DNA from: Actinoplanes xinjiangensis
GTDB lineage: Bacteria > Actinomycetota > Actinomycetes > Mycobacteriales > Micromonosporaceae
Assembly (NCBI RefSeq): GCF_003148685.1
Contig: NZ_QGGR01000005.1
Coordinates: 62,001-126,000, forward strand
Reading direction: 5' to 3'
Length of the DNA: 64,000 bases
Both the position numbers and the translations under genes were made by a program. The notes under the pieces are model-generated. The model saw only the letters and a list, made by a program, of their open reading frames with translations. It did not search any database and had not been told where the DNA came from. Each line of letters starts with the position of its first letter. The stretch's first letter is position 1. Shown here piece after piece: positions 36,726-44,791 of the stretch.

Positions 36726-37751
36726 ATGGCCGAAGGCGCCCTGCTGGAACCCGCAGACCCGGCGTGGGCCGACGCGTTGCGGCGCGTCCACCACGACGTC
36801 TACCACCTGCCCGGGTACGTGACCCTCGACGCCCACCTGTCCGGTGGCACACCCGTCGCGTTCCGGTACGACGAGATGGGCCAGGTGCTGCTGCTGCCAC
36901 TCGTGCTGCGGCCGGTCCCCGGCACCGGGCTGCGCGACGCGGTCTCCCCGTACGGCTACCCCGGCCCGGTCAGCGACGTCCCACCGGCCGACACCGGCTT
37001 CTGGACGCGCGCCGCCCGGCACATGGCGGCGCTGCTGCGCACCCACGACGTGATCACCGTCTTCGCCCGGCTGCACCCGCTGCTCCCGGCGCCGGTCGCC
37101 GCCCTGGCCGCGGCCCTTCCCGGCGCCGGGACGGTGGTGCACCACGGCGAGACGGTGTCGGTCGACCTCACGCTCACCCCCGACCAGCTGTGGCACGACA
37201 CCCATCGCACACACCGCAACCAGATCAACAAGGCGGGCCGGGCCGGCGTACGGATCGTCGTCGACGACTGGGATCTGCTCGACGAGTGGGTGGGCACCTA
37301 TCACGCGACGATGCGACGGGTCGGGGCGACGGACTTCTACTTCTTCGACGCCGGCCACTTCCACCGGCTGCGGGCCCGCCTCCGGGATCAGATCCATCTG
37401 GCGGTGGCCGTCCGCGACGGCGAGGTCCTCGGCGGGAACCTGTTCTTCGCCCACCGGGGCATCATGCAGACCCACCTCCAGTCCACCCGGGACGGCCAGA
37501 TCTGGTGGGCGGACAAGCTGCTCTACCACGAGGTACGGCTGTGGGGCCGGGACCGCGGCCACCTGGTCCACCACATCGGCGGCGGGGTGGGCGGCGCCGA
37601 CGACTCGCTGTTCCGTTACAAGGCGGCGTTCGCGGCCGGCCGGCAGGACTTCCACACCTGGCGGGTGGTCACCGATCCGGCCGCCGTCGAGAAACTGTGC
37701 GGTGTGCCGACGGAGGCGATGATGGCCGGCCGGTTCCCGCCCTACCGGTAG
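36726..37751 (+). CDS. BioF2-like GNAT (FemAB-type acyltransferase), paralogue B
   Basis: 341 residues, same fold and motifs as paralogue A: YHLPGYVTLDAHLSGG, VSPYGYPGPVSD, VHHGETVSVDLT, THRNQINKAGRAG, MRRVGATDFYFF, HIGGGVGGADDSLFRYKAAFA. The monooxygenase gene separates the two, so the pair arose by duplication with an insertion between them or by rearrangement. Its last 10 bp overlap the convergent MerR-type gene. It ends the plus-strand arm. Confidence 0.85.
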   Translation: MAEGALLEPADPAWADALRRVHHDVYHLPGYVTLDAHLSGGTPVAFRYDEMGQVLLLPLVLRPVPGTGLRDAVSPYGYPGPVSDVPPADTGFWTRAARHMAALLRTHDVITVFARLHPLLPAPVAALAAALPGAGTVVHHGETVSVDLTLTPDQLWHDTHRTHRNQINKAGRAGVRIVVDDWDLLDEWVGTYHATMRRVGATDFYFFDAGHFHRLRARLRDQIHLAVAVRDGEVLGGNLFFAHRGIMQTHLQSTRDGQIWWADKLLYHEVRLWGRDRGHLVHHIGGGVGGADDSLFRYKAAFAAGRQDFHTWRVVTDPAAVEKLCGVPTEAMMAGRFPPYR

Positions 37752-38080
37752 GTCTCCACCAGGCCGGCCAGGATGTCGTGGGTGCGGCGCAGGTCGGCCA
37801 TCTGCGACTCGATGCGCCGCAACTCGCCGGTGAGCCGGTCGGCCAGCCACGGCGTACGGATCGACTCGTCGGCCACGCACGGCAGCACGTCCCGGATCGT
37901 CGCCGTCGACAGGCCGGCGGCGAGCAGGCTCCTGATCAGCGCGACGCGGTCGACGGCCGCCGCCGGATAGTGGCGCTGTCCGCCCGTACCCCGATCGCTC
38001 TGGAGAAGTCCCTGATCCTCGTAGTAGCGCAGCGAGCGTGCGCTCGCGCCGGTCGCCGCGCTGAGATCACCGATCCGCAT
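37742..38080 (-). CDS. MerR-family regulator
   Basis: 112 residues. N-terminal winged helix MRIGDLSAATGASARSLRYYEDQGLLQSDRGTGGQRHYP, then a dimerisation coiled coil (RTPWLADRLTGELRRIESQMADLRRTHDILAGLVETY). It has no metal-binding cysteine pair, so it probably senses an organic electrophile or a redox cue. It is divergent from the ene-reductase gene with 62 bp between; GGGAGACACGGC precedes the ATG. Confidence 0.9.
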   Translation of the reverse strand: MRIGDLSAATGASARSLRYYEDQGLLQSDRGTGGQRHYPAAAVDRVALIRSLLAAGLSTATIRDVLPCVADESIRTPWLADRLTGELRRIESQMADLRRTHDILAGLVETYR

Positions 38081-38103
38081 GCCGTGTCTCCCCGCTCACA
38101 ACG

Positions 38104-38136
38104 CTTGACCCTCACATCGATGTCAAGTCTTAGCGT
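38104..38136 (+). promoter_or_regulatory. MerR-type promoter/operator of the ene-reductase gene
   Basis: A CTTGAC-N12-GTCAAG dyad (38104-38127) overlaps a -35 (TTGACC, 38105-38110). The -10 is TTAGCG or TAGCGT (from 38130/38131), giving a 19-20 bp spacer, the over-long spacing typical of MerR-activated promoters. The predicted start falls on the ATG at 38143, which has no Shine-Dalgarno, so the mRNA may be leaderless. Confidence 0.65.
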
Positions 38137-38142
38137 TCCCCC

Positions 38143-39207
38143 ATGACGACGACAAGCCCGCTGCGCACCCTTTCCGCGTCGACCTCGCCCTTCTCGGGCG
38201 GCGGCCCGCAGCTGACCTCGCCCTTCTCGGTCGGTGGTCTGCACCTGCCGAACCGGCTCGTGATGGCGCCGATGACCCGGTTCCGGTCGCCCGGCGGCGT
38301 GCCGACCGCCGAGGTCGCCGCCTACTACCGGCGGCGGGCGGCCGGCGGCATCGGCCTGATCGTCACCGAGGGCACGCTCGTCGGCCATCCGAGCGCGAGC
38401 CACGAGACCACCGTCCCGCGGATGACGGCGGGCCCGGCCGAGGAGGGCTGGCGGCAGGTCACCGCGGCCGTGCACGCCGCGGGCGGCCGGATCGCCGCCC
38501 AGCTCTGGCATCTCGGCAGCGAACGCCGGCCGATCGACGGCATCCCGGCCTGGACCCCGTCGACCATGTCGGTCGCCGACATCGACACCATCGTCGCCGC
38601 GTTCGCCGAGTCCGCCCGGGTCGCGGTCCGCGCCGGTTTCGACGCCGTGGAGATCCACGCCGCCCACGGTTACCTGCTCGACGAGTTCCTGTGGCCGGTC
38701 ACCAACCGGCGCACCGACACCTACGGCACCGCGCGGGCCACCTTCCCGGCCGAGGTGGTCCGGGCCGTCCGGGCCGCGATTCCGGCCTCGACCCCTTTGA
38801 TCGTACGGTTCTCCCAGTTCAAGGAGCGCGACTACGACGCCCGGATCGCCGCATCGCCGCACGAGCTGGAGTCGCTGCTCGCCCCGCTGGCCGCCGCCGG
38901 CGCGGACGTCCTGCACGCCTCCCAGCGGCGTTTCTGGGAGCCGGCGTTCCCCGGTTCGCAGCTGAATCTGGCCGGCTGGTCCCGCAAGCTGACCGGGCTC
39001 CCGTCGATCACGGTCGGCTCGGTCGGCCTGACCGCCGATCTCCCGGAACTCCCGCGCCTGCTCGCCGGCCTCTCCGACGGCGAGTTCGACCTGGTCGCCG
39101 CCGGCCGCATCCTGCTGGCCAACCCGACCTGGGGCCGGCTGCTCACCACGAACCGCCACACCGAGATCCGCAACTACCGAAAGTCCGACGAGGACGTCTA
39201 CTTCTGA
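38143..39207 (+). CDS. Old yellow enzyme-type NADH:flavin oxidoreductase
   Basis: 354 residues in a TIM barrel with FMN: LPNRLVMAPMTRFRSPGGVPTAEVAAYYRRRAAGGIGLIVTEGT, QLWHLGS, and the HAAHGYLLDEFLWPVTNRRTDTYG motif bearing the substrate-binding histidines and catalytic-loop residues. It reduces activated C=C or nitro groups with NAD(P)H. Divergent MerR control points to a detoxification role. A short tandem repeat follows the stop. Confidence 0.92.
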   Translation: MTTTSPLRTLSASTSPFSGGGPQLTSPFSVGGLHLPNRLVMAPMTRFRSPGGVPTAEVAAYYRRRAAGGIGLIVTEGTLVGHPSASHETTVPRMTAGPAEEGWRQVTAAVHAAGGRIAAQLWHLGSERRPIDGIPAWTPSTMSVADIDTIVAAFAESARVAVRAGFDAVEIHAAHGYLLDEFLWPVTNRRTDTYGTARATFPAEVVRAVRAAIPASTPLIVRFSQFKERDYDARIAASPHELESLLAPLAAAGADVLHASQRRFWEPAFPGSQLNLAGWSRKLTGLPSITVGSVGLTADLPELPRLLAGLSDGEFDLVAAGRILLANPTWGRLLTTNRHTEIRNYRKSDEDVYF

Positions 39208-39228
39208 CCGGCCGGCTCCCTCCAACGG

Positions 39229-39283
39229 GCCACTTCCGACAGGCCAGCCACTTCCGACAGGCCAGCCACTTCCAACCGGCCGG
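39229..39283 (+). repeat. Short tandem repeat after the ene-reductase gene
   Basis: About three copies of an 18-bp unit containing CACTTCCGACAGGCCAGC lie directly downstream of the stop codon, the last copy degenerate. No coding role is seen. Confidence 0.7.
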
Positions 39284-39357
39284 CCGTGATGACGCGGGCG
39301 AGATCAACGTTCTGCCGCGGTCCTCCCGACGGCAGCCGGCCCGCTACGCTGCGGCGC

Positions 39358-40059
39358 GTGCGCGATCCCGGTTTCCTCGATGCGGTCCGGTCGTCCTACG
39401 ACCACGTCGCCGCCCACTACGCCACCCTCTTCAACGACGAACTCGCCGACGAGCCGATGCTGCGGAGCGTCCTGACGCTCTTCGCCGACCTGGTGACCGC
39501 ACCCGGAACAGCACTCGCCGCCGACCCCGCCGACGGCTACGGACTCGGACCCGCCGGGCCCGGCCGGGTCGCCGACGTCGGCTGCGGGCCGGGCCACGTG
39601 ACCGCGTTCCTGCGCAACCGGGGTCTGGACGTCTTCGGCGTGGACCTGTCCCCCGGCATGATCGCCCAGGCCCGTGCCGGCTACCCGGACCTGGACTTCG
39701 AGGTCGGCTCGATGACCGCCCTGAACCACCCCGACGCCGGCCTGTCCGGCCTGAATGCCTTCTACTCCACCATCCACTTCCCGACGCCGGAACTGCCGGC
39801 CGTCTACCGCGAGTTCCACCGCGTCCTCCGACCGGGCGCACCACTGTTACTGGCGTTCCAGGCCGGCGACGAACCGAAACACTTCACCCACGCCTGGGAC
39901 CACGACGTGGACCTGACCATTCACCGCCGCCGCCCGGAGACGGTCACCGGGCTACTCGCCGAGGCCGGCTTCCGTACCGTGATGACCTCGCTCTACGAGC
40001 CCCCGTCAAAACCCGGCCGGCAGTACGCCTATGTAATCGCCCACCGCCTCCCGTCCTAA
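39358..40059 (+). CDS. SAM-dependent methyltransferase
   Basis: 233 residues from GTG (ATG at 39286 is an alternative that would add 24 atypical residues). Class I motifs: VADVGCGPGHVTAFLRNRGLDVFGVDLSPGMIAQARAGYP, and the post-motif strand VLRPGAPLLLAFQAG. The N-terminus RSSYDHVAAHYATLFNDEL is common in small-molecule and lipid methyltransferases of this group. The substrate is unknown. A palindromic repeat begins 1 bp after the stop. Confidence 0.85.
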   Translation: MRDPGFLDAVRSSYDHVAAHYATLFNDELADEPMLRSVLTLFADLVTAPGTALAADPADGYGLGPAGPGRVADVGCGPGHVTAFLRNRGLDVFGVDLSPGMIAQARAGYPDLDFEVGSMTALNHPDAGLSGLNAFYSTIHFPTPELPAVYREFHRVLRPGAPLLLAFQAGDEPKHFTHAWDHDVDLTIHRRRPETVTGLLAEAGFRTVMTSLYEPPSKPGRQYAYVIAHRLPS

Positions 40060-40241
40060 CCGGCTGGCCCCCACCGCTGCCTCCGACACGCCGAAACAGC
40101 GGTGACAGCCAGCCGGATCTTCTCGGCTGGTTCCCGCCGCTGTCTCAGACGCGCCGAAACAGCGGTGACAGCCAGCCGGATCATCCCGGCTGGTCCTCAC
40201 CGCTCTTTCGGGGGTCGTGAGACAGCGGTGACGGCCAGCCG
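40060..40241. repeat. Three palindromic repeats (family members 5-7)
   Basis: Copies at 40060-40116, 40123-40179 and 40186-40241 share the CGGCTGG...CCAGCCG ends and the CACCGCTG / CAGCGGTGA core with the copies near 7 kb, but the arms have diverged. They start directly after the methyltransferase stop and could end its transcript. The rest of the gap to 40406 has no gene. Confidence 0.85.
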
Positions 40242-40406
40242 AGCAAGGTCGGCTGCCCGTCGGCAGGCATCGGTAGCAGACACTCCGGACGCTGACGCCG
40301 CTCAGGCGCTCGCGCCGGGCCCGGGTGGTGAAGCCGCGCCCAGACTCTGAGGCCGGGCTGGACGGTGGCGCCGGAGAGGCGGTCACGCGGGCATACGGTG
40401 GCGGCG

Positions 40407-40505
40407 CCCAAACGGTCACGCTGCCCGACGGTCAGGCCGCCCAAACGGTCACGCCACCCAAACGGTCACGCCACCCAAACGGTCACGCCGCCCAAACGGT
40501 TACGC
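40407..40505. repeat. 17-bp tandem repeat
   Basis: About six imperfect copies of a 17-bp unit, CCCAAACGGTCACGCCR, in a row. Two copies are degenerate. It is intergenic, upstream of no obvious gene and just past the end of the minus-strand gene at 40528. Confidence 0.8.
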
Positions 40506-40527
40506 GCCGGGCAGACGGAGGCGGTGG

Positions 40528-40947
40528 TCAGACGGTGACGCCGGCGGCGGTTGGGGCGGGTTCGGCGGTGGCGAGGGTGACGCGGCTGGGCGGTTCTTCG
40601 CGCGGGAGCGGGACGGCGCCGGCGCCGGCGGTCGGTCGGGGCCGTCGGGGCTGGACCCGGCCTGCGCTACCACCGCGGCCGGGATAGATCAGCAGTCCGT
40701 TGACCGGATCGGGCACCGCATCCAGCGCGGCGCGAACGGCCGGCAACGCGCGGAACTCGGGCCACGTCTCCTCGGAATCGAAGGCGACCTCGAAGAGGAC
40801 ACCCCACCCGAACGTCTGCCAATGCCACTCCCGGGCACCGAACGAGACGGCCGCGGACACCATGGTCTCCTGATGCGCGTCACGCCAGCGGGAAGCTGAC
40901 GAGTGCGGTCCGTCAAGAACCTCGATCGTCCACCAGTGCAGGCTCAT
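40528..40947 (-). CDS. Conserved actinobacterial small protein of unknown function
   Basis: 139 residues. The first ~95 residues look globular and conserved in style (MSLHWWTIEVLDGPHSSASRW, GAREWHWQTFGWGVLFEVAFDSEETWPEFRALPAVRAALDAVPDPVNGLLIYPGRGG). The tail is a Pro/Arg/Ala-rich extension. It is rich in tryptophan and has no signal or membrane segment. I recognise the type as a frequent uncharacterised actinobacterial protein but know no function. ATG at 40947 is preferred to one 15 bp upstream. Confidence 0.7.
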   Translation of the reverse strand: MSLHWWTIEVLDGPHSSASRWRDAHQETMVSAAVSFGAREWHWQTFGWGVLFEVAFDSEETWPEFRALPAVRAALDAVPDPVNGLLIYPGRGGSAGRVQPRRPRPTAGAGAVPLPREEPPSRVTLATAEPAPTAAGVTV

Positions 40948-41767
40948 ATCGACCACCACCACGGCATTCGGGTGTCCCCGATGCTACTGCGCAGCGAAGA
41001 TCCACCGATTGGATTCGGCACACCTACCGCGAGGTTGGCATCTCCGGGGAAAGTTGGCATCGCATCGCCGGGGAACGGCTGACCTCCCGGTGAAGGCACC
41101 ACAAACAGTCCCCGCACCAACCCCAACCGACGCAGGCACACTGGCGAGCAAGGCGGCCCTTCCCGCCGCCGCGCCAACCTCCCGACGGACAAGACGCCCC
41201 CTCTCCACCGGCGTCGTCTTCCCACGAACAGGGCGGACCTCCCCCCACCCCCGCGTCGGACTCCCGAGAATCGGAATGGGCCTCTTCCCACCAGCGACGG
41301 CCTGCCAGTGGAGGGTGAACAGTGGTCAACGATGGTGGGAGCACACACCGCCCGATCGAGTGCGCTGGTCATCGTGATAGCGACGGCCAGCGCACACGCA
41401 TGCTCGACTGTGTGGCCTCATCACGCTGATGACGTTGGTGAACGCACACGATCAGCGATCGTGTGCTCTGGTCGTCGTCGTTCACCAGTGTCGACCGCGC
41501 CATCGGCCCGAACGACGCTGGTGGGTGAACGGTTCGCGCAAGCGGACGTGACCCGCAAACGGCGTCAGCCCGCCAAATCAACCGCACAGGGCAACGATCG
41601 GATGGCGGCGAACCTGTCCCCGACCGCGAGGGTCTCAGCAGCGGCGGCCACCCCACTCAGGAGTACCCGGATCCGATGGCGAACTGAGCGGGTTGAGCCG
41701 CGCTGGACAGGGCCGCCCGGCGGGGGAACAGCCGAGACGGCAAGCCCACGGCAGGGAATGGGGGTGG
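40948..41767. other. 820-bp region without a convincing gene
   Basis: No frame here shows family-like composition on either strand. Seen in it: a near-duplicate TTGGCATC...CCGGGGAA around 41036-41076, and a perfect 10-bp hairpin (GCACACGATC, AGC loop, 41444-41466) nested within GTGAACG...CGTTCAC. Base composition is less G/C-biased at 41320-41640 than around it, which may mark a decayed insertion. Confidence 0.5.
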
Positions 41768-42985
41768 TCAGGCGGCGGAGCGGCCGGAGCGGCGGGTCGC
41801 GGGGAGGGCGGCGTGGCGGGGGGCCGTCAGGCGGCGAGGGCGGCGCAGGACCGGCTGGGCGCCGGAGGCCGTGGTGGTGCGGGATTCGGGAAGCTGCGGG
41901 CCGGCCCACGCCGGGATGGCGCCGGGTGGGGTCAGGGTGCGGTCGGGTGGGATCCACAGTGGCTGCGGGGTGGTGGCCGAGCCCCACCACATGAATGCGC
42001 CGTATCCGCGGACCAGTGGGGGCTGCAGGGCGGGCCAGTACGCCTCGGCGGGGATCGCCAGGCGCCAGGCCTCGGCGGGGAGGAGGGCGCCGGCCCGGGG
42101 TGGGGGTACGACGACGCCGCCCGCGTGCAGGTGGGCCGGGAGCGGGTCGCCGGCGGGGGCGACGGCCGCGGGGGCGGAGGCCAGGACGATCGCCGAGCCG
42201 ACGGTGACCAGGCCGGCGGCGAGGGCGGGTAGTTCCCAGCCGGGGCGGACGGTGTCGCCGATCAGGGTCAGGGCGATGATCGACGGGAGGACCACCTCGC
42301 CGGTCCAGTGGACGGCGGTGACCCGGCCGACCTCGCCGCCCTGGAGGGCGCTCGCGTACAGCAGCATGCCGGTCAGTGCGAAGGCGATCATCGTCCAGGT
42401 GACCGGCTCGGTGACGACGGCGACGAACCCGGTGGTGAACTGCCGCATCTCCTCCTCGGGGAACTGCAGCGCGCGGCCGGAGATGGCGGCACCGCCGAGA
42501 CAGAAGCCGCCGATCAGGGCGATCAGGCCCGGACGGCCGGTCTTCGTGGCGCCGTAGCCGAGCACCCAGAGCAGCAGCAGCGCCGACACCAGGCCGACGC
42601 GGACGTTGGTGGACGGCAGCATCTCGTGTTGCTGGCCGGCGGAGAGGGCGAGGACCCCGAGGGCGGTGGTGGTGCAGACGATGGCGGCGACGTCGCGGCC
42701 GCGCAGCCGGGAGCCGAGGAACAGCCAGGCGGCGACCGCGGTGACGGCCAGGGAACCGGCGAGGACCGACTCGACGACGTAGACGGCCAGGTGCTGGAGG
42801 GCGACGATCGCGCCGATCCAGGCGATGATGTCGAAGACGATGCCGATCAGGTACAGCGGATGGCCCAGGGTGCTGGCCGTGCTGTGGCTGCGTTTGGCGC
42901 CGACGGCCTGGAGGATCGATCCGGTCGCGTAGCTGAAGGCGCCGAACACGGCCATCCCCAGCGCGAACCAGCTCATGGAGGTCAT
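41768..42985 (-). CDS. DMT-superfamily (EamA/NIPA-like) membrane protein
   Basis: 405 residues; the ATG follows GGAGGTGGGCG. Nine or ten membrane segments occupy the first ~285 residues (WFALGMAVFGAFSYATGSILQAVGAKR, PLYLIGIVFDIIAWIGAIVALQHLAVYVVESVLAGSLAVTAVAAWLFLG, then EEMRQFTTGFVAVVTEPVTWTMIAFALTGMLLYASALQGGEVGRVTAVHWTGEVVLPSI). The two-fold internal pattern is that of drug/metabolite transporters. A Pro/Ala/Arg-rich cytoplasmic tail of ~120 residues is an addition. The transported compound is unknown. Confidence 0.82.
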   Translation of the reverse strand: MTSMSWFALGMAVFGAFSYATGSILQAVGAKRSHSTASTLGHPLYLIGIVFDIIAWIGAIVALQHLAVYVVESVLAGSLAVTAVAAWLFLGSRLRGRDVAAIVCTTTALGVLALSAGQQHEMLPSTNVRVGLVSALLLLWVLGYGATKTGRPGLIALIGGFCLGGAAISGRALQFPEEEMRQFTTGFVAVVTEPVTWTMIAFALTGMLLYASALQGGEVGRVTAVHWTGEVVLPSIIALTLIGDTVRPGWELPALAAGLVTVGSAIVLASAPAAVAPAGDPLPAHLHAGGVVVPPPRAGALLPAEAWRLAIPAEAYWPALQPPLVRGYGAFMWWGSATTPQPLWIPPDRTLTPPGAIPAWAGPQLPESRTTTASGAQPVLRRPRRLTAPRHAALPATRRSGRSAA

Positions 42986-43051
42986 CGCCCACCTCCCACA
43001 AGACCACACCGAGCTTGATCACTCAGCGTGCACCGGCAAGTCACTCTCGGA

Positions 43052-44101
43052 TCATATGGCTCCGGAAAGATCCATGCGAGCGAATCCTTCGATCGTCTCC
43101 ACGATGCGCTGGACATCGGCCGGGCCGCAGCGGTGGTCGACCGGCAGGGTCAGCATCCGGTCGGCGAGGTCGGCGGCGTCGGGGTCGCCGCTCCAGAAGC
43201 CGTTCCGGTCCTGGCGCCAGTGCACCGGAGCGAAGATCCCCGACCTTGCGAGGTACGCGAGCAGCCCGTCCCGTTCGGTCTCCGAGGAGAGCACGAGTTG
43301 CACCCGGAAACCCCCGGCACCCAGCACACGGCCACCGAGCGCCGTCGCCACCTCTTGCGCGTTGCGGGTGCTCGCCGACCGTACCCCCTCGATGTCCAGG
43401 AACGGCAGCAGCGCCGCGGTGACCGCCGACGTCTCCGCCGCACTGCCGAGGAGTTGCTGTTCGCCCTGCCGTTGCAGGGCGCGGAAGCGGTCCTTGGGGA
43501 TCGGCCGGCCGTCCTGCCAGGCGGCCTTGAGCAGCATCGCCGCGAGTTTCAGCCCGGCTGCCTGCTGCGGCCCGGTCCCGGAGGGTCGCGGCAGGTCGTG
43601 CCCGGACGGTGACCAGAGCAGGCCGCCGTCCGGCAGGGGCAGCGTCTTGCGCAGCGAGGCGACCGCGTAGGCGGCGGTGCTGGTTCGCGCCCAGTCGCTG
43701 AACGGGTCGTGCGAGTGGTCCTCGATCACGGTGACGCCGGGATGCGCGCGGGCCCAGTTGTGCCAGGCGGTGCCCTCCTCACGGCCGAACAGGTTCTGGG
43801 CGAGGACGACGTCGCCGTCGGCGGCCCGCAGCGTCTCCCAGCGCGGGCCGCCGTCCGGCAGGTGCCGGTACCAGCCGACCGGGATCTGCCGGGCGAGGAA
43901 CTCGGCGACCCCCATGCAGAAATAGCTGGGTACGTGCAGCCGGCCGGCCGGGGTGAGCGCGCGCAGCAGGCTGCTGAGCGCGCCGCATCCGGTGGCGAAG
44001 AGTTCGCGCCGTTCGGGGAGCCACCGGGGCAGGCCGCCCCGCTCGGGATCGAGCAGGGCGGCCGGGTCCCAGTGGAACTCCGAGCCGATCTCAGGCGGCA
44101 C
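43052..44101 (-). CDS. PLP-dependent aminotransferase-like protein of the polysaccharide locus
   Basis: 349 residues. FATGCGALSSLLRALTPAGRLHVPSYFCMGVAEFL and the segment IEDHSHDPFSDWARTSTAAYAVASLRKTLPLPDGG (Asp for the PLP nitrogen, Lys for the aldimine) resemble fold-type I enzymes of the DegT group, though quite divergent. It starts at a GTG preceded by GGGGAAGTCAGCC and overlaps the sugar transferase by 11 bp. It may aminate a sugar or make an acyl donor for the BioF2-like transferases. It is the last gene of the minus-strand arm. Confidence 0.78.
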   Translation of the reverse strand: MPPEIGSEFHWDPAALLDPERGGLPRWLPERRELFATGCGALSSLLRALTPAGRLHVPSYFCMGVAEFLARQIPVGWYRHLPDGGPRWETLRAADGDVVLAQNLFGREEGTAWHNWARAHPGVTVIEDHSHDPFSDWARTSTAAYAVASLRKTLPLPDGGLLWSPSGHDLPRPSGTGPQQAAGLKLAAMLLKAAWQDGRPIPKDRFRALQRQGEQQLLGSAAETSAVTAALLPFLDIEGVRSASTRNAQEVATALGGRVLGAGGFRVQLVLSSETERDGLLAYLARSGIFAPVHWRQDRNGFWSGDPDAADLADRMLTLPVDHRCGPADVQRIVETIEGFARMDLSGAI

Positions 44102-44768
44102 GGCTGACTTCCCCGGAGCCGACTTCCGCGGACGGGGACGAGGGCGCAACCGTCTTCTGGCGGGCGATGTTGATCTGGTCGACGTGGACCGGCGGTTCGT
44201 CGCGGTTCAGGGAGATCGCGGTGCGCAGGAGGATCTTCAGGTCGAGCGCGGGTGACCAGTTGTCGACATACCAGCGGTCGAGGACGAACCGCTGCGCCCA
44301 GTCGATGTCGTCGCGGCCGTTGATCTGCGCCCAGCCGGTGATCCCGGGCTTCACCTCGAGACGGCGGGCGTCCTCCGGCGAGTAGCGGGCGACCTGCGGC
44401 AGTACGTCCGGACGAGGGCCGACCAGGTTCATCTGCCCGCGCAGCACGTTGATCAGCTGGGGCAGCTCGTCGAGGCTGGTCCGCCGCAGGAACCGTCCGC
44501 ACCGGGTGATCCGGGGATCGTTCTCGACCAGGCCGAACGGGTCGTCGATGCCGAGCTGGGCACTCATCGCGACCGAGTTGTGGACCATCGAGCGGAACTT
44601 CAGCATCCGGAACGGAGCGCCGTCCTTGCCGGCCCGGTCCTGGACGAAGAGGACGCCCCTGCCGTCCGCGATCCGGATCCAGGCGGCGATCGCCAGGATC
44701 ACCGGTGCGAGCAGGACGAGCATGAGCAGAGCGGTCAGCCGGTTGAGGGCGTTCCAGAGCGGGCGCAC
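44091..44768 (-). CDS. Initiating undecaprenyl-phosphate sugar-1-phosphate transferase (short form)
   Basis: 225 residues. One N-terminal membrane segment (ALLMLVLLAPVILAIAAWI), then the bacterial sugar transferase domain: FVQDRAGKDGAPFRMLKFRSMV, DDPRITRCGRFLRRTSLDELPQLINVLRGQMNLVGPRPDV, KPGITGWAQINGRDDIDWAQRFVLDRWYVDNWSPALDLKILL. It moves a sugar phosphate onto the lipid carrier, the first step of repeat-unit assembly. It is the short (PglC-like) form lacking the extra N-terminal membrane domain of WcaJ. AAGAGG precedes the GTG. Confidence 0.92.
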   Translation of the reverse strand: MRPLWNALNRLTALLMLVLLAPVILAIAAWIRIADGRGVLFVQDRAGKDGAPFRMLKFRSMVHNSVAMSAQLGIDDPFGLVENDPRITRCGRFLRRTSLDELPQLINVLRGQMNLVGPRPDVLPQVARYSPEDARRLEVKPGITGWAQINGRDDIDWAQRFVLDRWYVDNWSPALDLKILLRTAISLNRDEPPVHVDQINIARQKTVAPSSPSAEVGSGEVSRAA

Positions 44769-44791
44769 GATTACCTCTTCTCTTGCGGCTC

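Noticed and set aside
35472..39207. Idea that the monooxygenase and OYE genes are a split bifunctional salicylyl-CoA 5-hydroxylase
   Set aside because: The OYE gene has its own MerR-controlled promoter, is separated by two genes and looks like an ordinary ene-reductase; the idea is kept only as a remark.
41444..41466. Insertion-sequence end at the 10-bp hairpin
   Set aside because: No partner inverted repeat, target duplication or transposase remnant was found nearby.
41308..41994. Plus-strand frame in the gene-poor stretch
   Set aside because: No domain-like composition, and it overlaps the DMT-type gene on the other strand.
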